Shown here: positions 1 to 5,380 of the stretch, in pieces
How the letters are laid out: each line of letters starts with the position of its first letter
Numbering within the stretch: position 1 is the first letter of the stretch
Assembly: GCA_937876385.1 (NCBI GenBank)
Contig: CALFHQ010000815.1
Span: 1 to 8,490, forward strand
Source: an uncultured Pseudomonadota bacterium
GTDB taxonomy: Bacteria; Myxococcota_A; UBA9042; CAIXZC01
Direction of reading: 5' to 3'
DNA: 8,490 nt
Position numbers and translations under genes: made by a program
The notes under the pieces: generated by a model
What the model saw: the letters and a program-made list of their open reading frames with translations, nothing else
Database searches by the model: none
Told to the model about the DNA's origin: nothing

Positions 1-357
1 CCGCACTGGCAGTTGGTGTACTGGGACGATTTCGGGCAGATCTTCATACGGCGAACTGCATTGGTAGACAACTGTCTCGGATGTGTGGACGTCCGGATGT
101 ACGATCCAGACGGCCAGCGACTCACCCAACCGGTGTGCCCCGAAACTCTAGCAGAATTGGACGAAGTCCTTCGCAGATCCGGACCCTCGGCACGCGTCTT
201 CTCCGCCCTCGTCTCCATGAACCTCCACCTTCAGGACCACCAAAAGGCACTGGATTGGGCACTCGAAGGGCTGGAAAGGTTCCCCCAACACCGCCAGTTT
301 CATCAGGCAAGAGAATTCTGCAACGACGTCCTCAAAGAGAACCCTCAAACGGAGTGA
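1..357 (+). CDS. C-terminal end of a probable membrane glycosyltransferase-like / TPR protein (5' partial)
   Basis: The frame is open from base 1 (Pro-His-Trp-Gln just before Leu-Val-Tyr-Trp-Asp-Asp) and stops with TGA at 355-357, so only the last 118 codons are inside the window and the true start lies upstream. The opening segment, WQLVYWDDFGQIFIRR, resembles the stretch that follows the membrane part of many bacterial dolichyl-mannosyltransferase-like or O-antigen-type membrane proteins (pattern W-x-LVYWDD-x-x-x-x-x-RR). The last 55 or so residues are helical and read like one degenerate TPR (FSALVSMNLHLQDHQKALDWALEGLERFPQ), a common arrangement in such proteins. No catalytic residues are visible in this fragment, so the enzyme class is inferred from remembered family resemblance only. 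Its last 26 bases overlap the 3' end of the convergent ATPase gene on the other strand. Confidence 0.6.
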   Translation, partial: PHWQLVYWDDFGQIFIRRTALVDNCLGCVDVRMYDPDGQRLTQPVCPETLAELDEVLRRSGPSARVFSALVSMNLHLQDHQKALDWALEGLERFPQHRQFHQAREFCNDVLKENPQTE

Positions 358-1309
358 ATCGAACTCCCAGCGTGGACCCGTATTTCCTCACTTGCTTCCA
401 CATTCGAGCCACGTCCTCCCCCGCCACAGAGTCCATCTCCACGATGCTCAAACCCCTGTTTTGAGCCGTCGTGACTGACGTATCGTAACGAATCCGACCG
501 GCCAGCGCTGCGCCACTCTCCACCGCCCGCTTCTCTATCCGATTGGTCATATCCTCGTTCAAGTCCCACTTGTTCACAGCCACCATGGTCGCCACACCGA
601 AATGCTGGGCCAGCGACAACACACGCTTCAGGTCGTGCAATCCAGACAAGGTCGGCTCCGTGACCACCAGGGCCAGGGAAGCCCCGGTCAAGGAAGCGAT
701 AACCGGACAACCGATACCGGGAGGACCATCGATGAGTACCAACCCCAACCCCGTTCCCTTCGCCAACTTCTGGGCCTCAATGCGTACCGTGGAAACAAGC
801 TTCCCGGAGTTCTCGGCAGCAACCCCGAGACGCGCATGCACCATGGGTCCACGGCGAGTGTCGGAAACAAACCAGGTGCCTGCATGCTGTTCTGGAAAAT
901 CGATGGCCTTTTCGGGGCAGAACGCTACGCACACACCGCAACCCTCGCACATTGCAGAATCCACCAAGAAGGGTGAAACATCTCCCGTTTTGGGAGGCAC
1001 AATGGCTCCAAAACGACACAATTCGTGGCACACACCACAGCCCGTGCAAGCGTCCGGCCTGACGACGGCCCCACGGCCGCTGTAGAACTCCACCGTGCGC
1101 AACACATTGGGAGACAAGACAAGGTCAAGATCGGACGCATCCACGTCACAATCGGCAACCACCGCCCCTGGTTCCAGCACCGCCAACGCTGCCGTGATGC
1201 TTGTCTTGCCGGTGCCTCCTTTGCCGCTGATGACCAGGATTTCGTGTACCCGACGGCTGGTTGCGGAGGACTCCCCCTGGGAAGTCGATGGCGTCACTTG
1301 TTTGTTCAT
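332..1309 (-). CDS. MinD/Mrp-type P-loop ATPase with inserted double [4Fe-4S] ferredoxin domain (third gene of ORP-like operon)
   Basis: The product is 325 aa. A deviant Walker A motif of the ParA/MinD class, KGGTGKTS, lies at residues 30-37. A switch-like DCDVDASDLDL follows at 53-63. Two CxxCxxCxxxC clusters (Cys 88/91/94/98 and 121/124/127/131, the second followed by Pro) form a bacterial-type 2[4Fe-4S] ferredoxin insert. The Walker B region IDGPPGIGCP (193-202) carries an extra Cys201. The HARLGVAAENSGKLVSTVR stretch (158-176) matches a conserved block of the ferredoxin-containing MinD ATPases (COG1149). About 20 Ser/Thr-rich residues precede the normal family start; the ATG at 1309-1307 is still preferred because AGGAGG lies at 1319-1314 and no start codon occurs near residue 21. 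It overlaps the upstream gene by ATGA (1306-1309), indicating translational coupling. Likely role: cytoplasmic ATPase coupled to Fe-S or metal-cluster chemistry, or positioning, as a partner of the next ATPase. The exact reaction is not known for the family. Confidence 0.9.
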   Translation of the reverse strand: MNKQVTPSTSQGESSATSRRVHEILVISGKGGTGKTSITAALAVLEPGAVVADCDVDASDLDLVLSPNVLRTVEFYSGRGAVVRPDACTGCGVCHELCRFGAIVPPKTGDVSPFLVDSAMCEGCGVCVAFCPEKAIDFPEQHAGTWFVSDTRRGPMVHARLGVAAENSGKLVSTVRIEAQKLAKGTGLGLVLIDGPPGIGCPVIASLTGASLALVVTEPTLSGLHDLKRVLSLAQHFGVATMVAVNKWDLNEDMTNRIEKRAVESGAALAGRIRYDTSVTTAQNRGLSIVEMDSVAGEDVARMWKQVRKYGSTLGVRFTPFEGSL

Positions 1310-2175
1310 CTCGCCTCCTCCCCACGCTGTTGCACCAAGCCTATGCGCTCCAACAAGTCATCCCTCAAAGCCTCGAAAATGCCTCGGTATTCCGGCAGCG
1401 ATTCCACCACCAACTCGCCACGAGAGTAGGCCTCGGCCACTCGACGGTCATCGGGAATGGACGCCAGAAGAGGAATTCCTTCCTTCGTGCAGTACGAAAC
1501 CACCCGGTCGTCTCCTGTGGTGCTTCGGTTGATGACAACGCCAAAGGGAACCCCCAGGGTTCGAATCATCTCCACAGCCAAAGAGAGGTCTCGCAGGCCA
1601 AAAGCGGTGGGCTCCGTGACCAGAACCACGAAGTCGGCATCCCGAACCGTCGTAACCACGGGACAAGAAGTCCCCGGCGGCGCATCCAGAATGACCACCG
1701 GCAGCGAAGTCGGCACCCGCTTCAGGGCGCGAATGACGGGAGGCACCAGCGCTCCGCCAACGTCAACAACCCCCTGACGAAGGTCGATGGAACCCACCTG
1801 GCCAGTACGCAACTCCCCAATTCGATAGGGGACCTCCGAGATGGCCCCCTCGGGGCATACCCTGGCACAACCACCGCAGCCGTGGCACATCTCCGGGAAG
1901 ACCAAAGGACGGGTCTTCAGCGAGACAATGGCGTGGTAAGCACAGAAACGACCGCACAACCCACACGCTGTGCACTTTTCGGCATCCACCTCGGGAACCA
2001 GCAGAGTGACCTCTTCCAGGCGCAGGTTGGAGGCTGTCAGGAAGATGTGAGTGTTGGGCTCCTCGACATCACAGTCTAACAGAGTCACCCCACCCCCAAA
2101 TACGCGGGCGAGGTTCACGGCCAGAGTCGTCTTCCCCGTTCCACCCTTTCCAGACGCAACAGCAATTCGAATCAT
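1306..2175 (-). CDS. MinD/Mrp-type P-loop ATPase with inserted double [4Fe-4S] ferredoxin domain (second gene of ORP-like operon)
   Basis: The product is 289 aa, a normal length for this family, and starts right before the nucleotide-binding fold. Walker A KGGTGKTT is at residues 10-17 and DCDVEEPN at 34-41. The ferredoxin insert has Cys 68/71/74/78 and Cys 97/100/103/107 (the last followed by Pro). Walker B DAPPGTSCP is at 164-172 with Cys171 in the same place as Cys201 of the neighbouring paralogue. The two ATPases are thus diverged paralogues sharing every cluster ligand. The start ATG (2175-2173) is supported by AGGAG at 2187-2183, seven bases away. It lies 27 bases after the stop of the NifX-like gene and overlaps the next ATPase by four bases, so all three are probably one mRNA. 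In Desulfovibrio such a pair belongs to the orange-protein complex, linked to placement of the division septum. Applying that role here is inference. Confidence 0.92.
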   Translation of the reverse strand: MIRIAVASGKGGTGKTTLAVNLARVFGGGVTLLDCDVEEPNTHIFLTASNLRLEEVTLLVPEVDAEKCTACGLCGRFCAYHAIVSLKTRPLVFPEMCHGCGGCARVCPEGAISEVPYRIGELRTGQVGSIDLRQGVVDVGGALVPPVIRALKRVPTSLPVVILDAPPGTSCPVVTTVRDADFVVLVTEPTAFGLRDLSLAVEMIRTLGVPFGVVINRSTTGDDRVVSYCTKEGIPLLASIPDDRRVAEAYSRGELVVESLPEYRGIFEALRDDLLERIGLVQQRGEEAR

Positions 2176-2202
2176 GGTCCTTCTCCTGCGGGGCGAAGAC
2201 CC

Positions 2203-2562
2203 CTACCAGCCGCTCTGCCGGTTTGCCCCGGATGCAGCCTCAAGGGTTCCCGCCAGCAGGGCATCAAGAGCCTCGGCGACGGTCTTCAAGTCCGTGTTGT
2301 AAACCGCAACCCCCGCTGCCTCGAGGACCCGATAGGCTTTGGGGCCGCAGTGCCCGGTAACCACCGCTTCGACTCCGAGATTGGCCAGGGTTTCGGAAGC
2401 CAGGGTTCCGGCACCGTGCGCCGATCGCAAGGACGCTTCGTTGTCCACAACCTCCAGCGCTCCACTCTCGGTGTCGTGCACCAGAAACATCGACGCCCGC
2501 CCAAAGCGAACATCCAACTCACTGCTCAAGCTCGTTCCATGGGAAGAAAATGCAACCTTCAA
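2203..2562 (-). CDS. NifX/NifB-fold (dinitrogenase Fe-Mo cofactor biosynthesis family) protein, orange-protein-like; first gene of operon
   Basis: The product is 119 aa, the usual size for stand-alone members of the DIM / NifX-NifB C-terminal family (COG1433: ORP of Desulfovibrio, MTH1175, TM1290). Family landmarks are visible: MKVAFSS at the start, DVRFGRASMFLV (17-28), HGAGTLASETLANLGVEAVV (49-68), TGHCGPKAYRVLEAAGVAVY (69-88) and a C-terminal helix with VAEALDALLAG. Cys72 in GHCGPKA is the only cysteine. The fold binds Mo/Fe-S or Mo-Cu-S clusters in characterised relatives; the ligand here is unknown. The start is TTG at 2562-2560, preceded by AGGAGGT (2574-2568) five bases away. A longer reading from TTG at 2577 would swallow that ribosome-binding site and is rejected. 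No nif genes are nearby, and the following genes are MinD-ferredoxin ATPases, so an ORP-type role fits better than nitrogenase assembly. Confidence 0.88.
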   Translation of the reverse strand: MKVAFSSHGTSLSSELDVRFGRASMFLVHDTESGALEVVDNEASLRSAHGAGTLASETLANLGVEAVVTGHCGPKAYRVLEAAGVAVYNTDLKTVAEALDALLAGTLEAASGANRQSGW

Positions 2563-2567
2563 GACAG

Positions 2568-2574
2568 ACCTCCT
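2568..2574 (-). promoter_or_regulatory. Shine-Dalgarno that fixes the TTG start of the NifX-like gene
   Basis: The minus strand reads AGGAGGT, then five bases (CTGTC), then TTG AAG GTT GCA (Met-Lys-Val-Ala). The resulting N-terminus matches the family, which begins directly with the first beta strand. Confidence 0.85.
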
Positions 2575-2607
2575 CAAAGCAACCGGTTTCTAGACGAGGC
2601 CATACAG

Positions 2608-2623
2608 AGCACGCACCGTGCCA
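2608..2623 (-). promoter_or_regulatory. Candidate sigma-54 (RpoN) -24/-12 promoter of the ORP-like operon
   Basis: The minus strand reads TTGGCACGGTGCGTGCT (2624 down to 2608). Against the RpoN consensus TGGCAC-N5-TTGCW it has a perfect -24 element, the invariant GG-N10-GC spacing, and one mismatch in the -12 element (GTGCT instead of TTGCT). Transcription would start near 2597, about 35 bases before the TTG start, leaving room for the ribosome-binding site. It lies directly in front of an operon type that is sigma-54-dependent in Desulfovibrio. No start-site mapping is available, so this is a sequence-based prediction. Confidence 0.72.
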
Positions 2624-2705
2624 ATCACCAATACGCCTCCACCAGACTCGCAACAGTCGCCCCTACAACGCTCTGCCAGCCAACCGACCTTCTCACCCCA
2701 CCCTC

Positions 2706-2727
2706 ACACTCGCACCTTTGCGACGGT
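2706..2727. promoter_or_regulatory. Candidate enhancer (UAS) dyad 1 for a sigma-54 activator
   Basis: The left arm ACACTCGCA, four-base spacer CCTT and right arm TGCGACGGT form a dyad whose inner TCGCA / TGCGA arms are perfect. Its centre (2716.5) is about 120 bases upstream of the predicted sigma-54 start. It matches dyad 2 at 16 of 22 positions. This is the distance and form expected for binding of an AAA+ enhancer-binding protein; the protein itself is not in the window. Confidence 0.6.
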
Positions 2728-2739
2728 AGGCCCAGCGCC

Positions 2740-2761
2740 ACTGTCGCATCCATGCAACGGT
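2740..2761. promoter_or_regulatory. Candidate enhancer (UAS) dyad 2 for a sigma-54 activator
   Basis: The left arm ACTGTCGCA, spacer TCCA and right arm TGCAACGGT form a 9+9 dyad in which 7 of 9 arm positions pair. Its centre (2750.5) is 34 bases from that of dyad 1, about three helical turns, and about 154 bases upstream of the predicted start. The four half-sites suggest a shared form close to ACCGTCGCA. A lone half-site, AGACTCGCA (2644-2652), matches the left arm of dyad 1 at 8 of 9 positions but has no matching right arm. Confidence 0.58.
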
Positions 2762-2872
2762 CCCTCCCAGACAGTCACGGTCACTCCCGCCCAATCTCTT
2801 TGCTCACGAGCCCTCAGGCCCACTCAACAGCCAATCCAGAGATGTCACCCACAATGAACCCTGCGACCTCGC

Positions 2873-2916
2873 CCCGAAGACCCGCCTCACCCGTCCTGCC
2901 TGCCTGGCGAAGAATC
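2873..2916. repeat. Direct repeat, copy 1 (44 bp, 80 bp period)
   Basis: It begins CCCGAAGAC and ends GGCGAAGAATC. It matches the copy exactly 80 bases downstream at 41 of 44 positions. It lies in non-coding sequence and contains three CCTG units (CCTGCCTGCCTG). The 36 bases between the copies are not repeated after copy 2. Confidence 0.8.
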
Positions 2917-2952
2917 CAGCCTGTATCCCGTCCCGGAATTCACCCGCAAGCA

Positions 2953-2996
2953 CCCGAAGACACACCTCACCCGTCCTGCCTGTCTGGCGAAGAATC
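2953..2996. repeat. Direct repeat, copy 2 (44 bp, 80 bp period)
   Basis: This copy differs from copy 1 at three positions: two in the CCCGCCTCAC / CACACCTCAC part and one in TGCCTGG / TGTCTGG. Because 80 is not a multiple of three and the copies fall in different frames, a coding repeat is unlikely. It could be a dispersed intergenic element of this genome, or a local duplication. Confidence 0.8.
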
Positions 2997-3269
2997 TCGA
3001 CGGTCGTCTCGGGTATCAATGCCCCTCTATCTTTCCTTCCTTACCCTCCTGAAAGCAGAGGTCTCCCTTGATAGGCCCGGTGACGTGTTCGGCATGTACT
3101 CGAACTACATGATGCCAAACACAACCGATGCCTGGAGGCGTTACGTCACCTCCATTCGGAAGCTCCGGGTCGCAACTTCTGGCGCCAATACCTCCATTTG
3201 GAGCTGGCCCCCCAGCGCCGCTACAATCCGGTACCCCGTGCCACAGATGAAAAGAGCGCAACGGCCTCA

Positions 3270-3295
3270 GGTGCGCACGCCATGGAGTGCGCACC
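3270..3295. repeat. Perfect 9-bp inverted repeat (GGTGCGCAC / GTGCGCACC, 8-base loop)
   Basis: The arms GGTGCGCAC (3270-3278) and GTGCGCACC (3287-3295) flank GCCATGGA. Each arm also contains the self-complementary octamer GTGCGCAC, so the two octamers form a tandem pair 16 bases centre to centre. There is no T-run right after it on either strand, which argues against a classic intrinsic terminator. A dimeric regulator's operator, or an RNA hairpin, are the alternatives. Confidence 0.7.
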
Positions 3296-3425
3296 CAATC
3301 CGAACAATATAGTTAACTGGGGTCGCCCTCCATTTGAGCACTTTGCGCGGAAAAAAGATGAGAAATCTGCTTCATGGACTGGAGCGTGAGCGGCTCGCCC
3401 ACACCCTGCAAACACACTGTGGTGG

Positions 3426-3454
3426 TTGACAATGGCGTCGATGAGGCAGTAAAG
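3426..3454 (+). promoter_or_regulatory. Weak candidate sigma-70-type promoter for glnS
   Basis: A perfect TTGACA (3426-3431) is followed 16-17 bases later by an A-rich AGTAAAG that matches TATAAT poorly (about 3 of 6). A start near 3460 would give a leader of about 55 bases. That leader would begin in the inverted repeat CCCTGC (3457-3462) / GCAGGG (3480-3485). The -35 match is good and the -10 is not, so this is tentative. Confidence 0.3.
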
Positions 3455-3516
3455 TCCCCTGCGATCGAACCCTTGCTGAGCAGGGCGTGGACACCTTCAA
3501 ACAAAGAGAGAATCTC

Positions 3517-5226
3517 ATGCCGGACAACAAGCAGAACCCCCCGGACAAAATCGTCGAGGATCGTCCCTCCAATTTCATCCGTGACATTGTGATGGCCGAC
3601 CTTGAGAAGGGAACCAACGGGGAACGCGTGGCGACTCGCTTCCCACCAGAACCCAACGGATACCTGCATATCGGCCATGCAAAGTCCATCGTGCTCAACT
3701 TCGGTGTGGCCCGAGAGTTCGAAGGAACAACCAACCTCCGTTTCGACGACACAAATCCGTCCAAGGAAGAGCAGGAATACGTCGACTCGATCAAAGAGGA
3801 TGTCCGCTGGCTTGGGTACGATTGGGGTGAGCGGGAATACTACGCTTCCAACTACTTCGATCAGTTGTACCAGTGGGCAGAATACCTTATCGAGCAGGGC
3901 AAAGCGTACGTCTGCGACCTCAGCCCGGAAGAAAGCCGAGAGCATCGCGGGAACTACTATACTCCCGGCAAGGCCAGCCCCTATCGAGACAGGACGCCGA
4001 CAGAAAACCTTGACCTCTTCCGACGAATGCGGGACGGAGAGTTCCCCGACGGAAGCAAGACTCTCAAGGCAAAAATCGACTTCCAGAATCCCAACATGAA
4101 CCTGCGAGACCCGGTGATGTACCGGATCCTGCGAGCCCACCACCACCGAACTGGTGACAAGGGGTGCATCTACCCGATGTATGACTGGGCCCATGGTCAG
4201 TCGGACGCTATCGAAGGGATCACGCACTCCATCTGCACGCTGGAATTCGAGGACCACCGTCCGTTGTATGATTGGTTCGTCGAGAACCTCCCGGTCCCCC
4301 ACACGCCACATCAGTACGAGTTCGCCCGACTCAACCTCACCTACACCGTCATGAGCAAGAGGAAGCTCCTCCAGCTCGTGAAGGAGAATCTGGTTGACGG
4401 CTGGACGGATCCCAGAATGCCCACCATTTCCGGGATGAGGCGGCGAGGCTTCCCAGCCCAGGCCATCCGGAATTTTGCGGAGCGAATCGGGGTCTCCAAG
4501 AATCACCAGAATGTCGATGTGTCCCTTCTGGAGTTCAACGTTCGAGACGTACTCAACGAAATTGCCCCCCGGTACATGGGAGTTCTCAACCCGTTGAAGG
4601 TCACAATCACCAACTACGATGCGGTGGACTGGACTGGATTTGATGCCCCCCTCGACCCCAATGACCCCGAAGGACCCAGCCGAATTGTTCCCTTCTCGTC
4701 GGTTCTGTACGTCGAGAAGGACGACTTCAAGGAAGAAGCTCCCCGCAAGTGGCACCGCCTCGCTCCGGGGAAAGAGGTGCGTCTGCGCTACGCCGGGCTC
4801 ATCACATGCGACGAAGTAGTCAAGGACGACAAGGGTGAGGTCGTGGAGCTCAAGTGCACCCTGGATCCCGAATCCAAAGGGGGCAACTCCCCCGACGGGA
4901 GAAAGGTCCGAGGAACCCTCCACTGGGTCAGCGCTGAGCACGCCCTGGACGCCGAGGTCCGCCTCTACGATCGGCTGTTCAACAACGAAAATCCTGCTTC
5001 CCTCGGAGACGACTGGCTTTCTGCCATGAACCCGGAAAGCCTCCAGGTGGTAACCAACGCCAAGCTGGAACCAGCTCTAGCCGACGTGGACTGCCAAACC
5101 CATGTGCAGTTCGAGCGACTGGGATACTTCATTCAGGATTCGTCAGGCTGCAAAGGCAAGGTGTTCAACCGAACACTGACCCTTCGTGACTCCTGGGCCA
5201 CGTTCGAGAAAAACCAGAGCAAGTAG
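3517..5226 (+). CDS. glnS: Glutaminyl-tRNA synthetase (GlnRS, EC 6.1.1.18)
   Basis: The cytoplasmic class I enzyme charges tRNA-Gln with glutamine using ATP. The product is 569 aa (E. coli 554) and complete. The HIGH signature is PPEPNGYLHIGH with His51-Ile-Gly-His54, and the KMSKS equivalent is VMSKR (278-282). Residues that mark GlnRS rather than GluRS are kept: Tyr222 in YPMYDW and Cys240 in SICTLEF, aligning with E. coli Tyr211 and Cys229 at a constant offset of 11. The Rossmann catalytic part spans roughly 38-275 and the two beta-barrel anticodon-binding domains roughly 350-565, ending in the conserved FNRTLTLRDSWA block. There is no fused YqeY-type tail. ATG at 3517 is chosen because AGAGAG lies six bases before it and the resulting N-terminus matches family length; an in-frame GTG at 3487 would add ten residues and has no usable ribosome-binding site. 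It stands alone between large gaps and looks monocistronic. Confidence 0.97.
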   Translation: MPDNKQNPPDKIVEDRPSNFIRDIVMADLEKGTNGERVATRFPPEPNGYLHIGHAKSIVLNFGVAREFEGTTNLRFDDTNPSKEEQEYVDSIKEDVRWLGYDWGEREYYASNYFDQLYQWAEYLIEQGKAYVCDLSPEESREHRGNYYTPGKASPYRDRTPTENLDLFRRMRDGEFPDGSKTLKAKIDFQNPNMNLRDPVMYRILRAHHHRTGDKGCIYPMYDWAHGQSDAIEGITHSICTLEFEDHRPLYDWFVENLPVPHTPHQYEFARLNLTYTVMSKRKLLQLVKENLVDGWTDPRMPTISGMRRRGFPAQAIRNFAERIGVSKNHQNVDVSLLEFNVRDVLNEIAPRYMGVLNPLKVTITNYDAVDWTGFDAPLDPNDPEGPSRIVPFSSVLYVEKDDFKEEAPRKWHRLAPGKEVRLRYAGLITCDEVVKDDKGEVVELKCTLDPESKGGNSPDGRKVRGTLHWVSAEHALDAEVRLYDRLFNNENPASLGDDWLSAMNPESLQVVTNAKLEPALADVDCQTHVQFERLGYFIQDSSGCKGKVFNRTLTLRDSWATFEKNQSK

Positions 5227-5311
5227 CGTCAGGGCAACGGCCTCAGCGACTCCGCCCCCCAGAAAATGCGGCACAAGCCAATCCTTCCAGACCCCCTCCT
5301 CCTGTCTGAAC

Positions 5312-5341
5312 TGGACTTTCGTCCTTCTCAGTGGTTAGAAT
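5312..5341 (+). promoter_or_regulatory. Candidate sigma-70-type promoter of the phosphatase pair
   Basis: TGGACT (4 of 6 to TTGACA) and TAGAAT (5 of 6 to TATAAT) are separated by 18 bases. The predicted start is near 5348, about 33 bases before the TTG start codon. No pho box (two CTGTCAT-like 7-mers 11 bases apart) was seen. Confidence 0.35.
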
Positions 5342-5368
5342 CTCGGTAGCCGCACGCCCATGACATGC

Positions 5369-5375
5369 AAGGAGG
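5369..5375 (+). promoter_or_regulatory. Shine-Dalgarno that fixes the TTG start of the phosphatase
   Basis: AAGGAGG is followed by CGACC and then TTG at 5381. The upstream in-frame ATG at 5360 would read through this site and add seven polar residues (MTCKEAT) in front of a standard signal peptide, so TTG 5381 is preferred. Confidence 0.8.
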
Positions 5376-5380
5376 CGACC

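Larger units (their letters stand above)
2563..3516. other. Long intergenic region between the ORP-like operon and glnS
   Basis: About 950 bases separate two divergently transcribed units. The proximal part (2563-2761) holds the sigma-54 promoter and enhancer candidates of the minus-strand operon. The middle (2873-2996) holds a direct repeat pair, and 3270-3295 a perfect inverted repeat. The last part (3426-3516) holds the glnS leader. Open frames here, including one of about 320 codons running across from the NifX-like gene, are rich in Pro, Ser, Arg and Thr, have no recognisable motif or good ribosome-binding site, and are not called. I saw no tRNA or other structured RNA that I recognise. 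Confidence 0.7.
5227..5380. other. Gap between glnS and the phosphatase pair
   Basis: The gap is 154 bases and holds the promoter candidate listed separately. I found no convincing intrinsic terminator for glnS: the GC-rich stretch after its stop has only short imperfect stems and no T-run. The small GGAC-TTTC-GTCC stem at 5313-5324 is too short to call. Confidence 0.55.

Noticed and set aside
3016..3294. Minus-strand small open frame (92 codons) in the gap
   Set aside because: No ribosome-binding site, no recognisable motif, and its composition looks random.
2350..3312. Plus-strand open frame of 320 codons across the NifX-like gene and the gap
   Set aside because: The first third is antisense to the NifX-like gene. 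The rest is Pro/Ser/Arg-rich without domain features, and it has no good start.
3148..3338. Repeated CCTCCATT-like words (3149, 3191, 3327) with a small CTCCA-TT-TGGAG stem
   Set aside because: Short, uneven spacing and imperfect; not distinguishable from chance in GC-rich DNA.
3433..3448. Possible sigma-54 site (TGGCGTCGATGAGGCA) upstream of glnS
   Set aside because: It keeps GG-N10-GC but has four mismatches to the consensus and overlaps a perfect TTGACA. A housekeeping gene would not be expected to use RpoN.
3461..3475. tRNA T-loop-like GGGTTCGATC on the minus strand
   Set aside because: The flanking bases do not form a T stem, and no acceptor or anticodon arm is found at the right distance.
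3313..4941. Very long open frame (542 codons) antisense to glnS
   Set aside because: It lies wholly opposite a certain gene. Its product shows no motif, and such frames arise easily opposite GC-rich genes.
5227..5280. Intrinsic terminator after glnS
   Set aside because: Only 3-4 bp imperfect stems and no T-run.
5302..5319. Possible pho box upstream of the phosphatase (CTGTCTG...)
   Set aside because: The second 7-mer, 11 bases on, does not match CTGTCAT.
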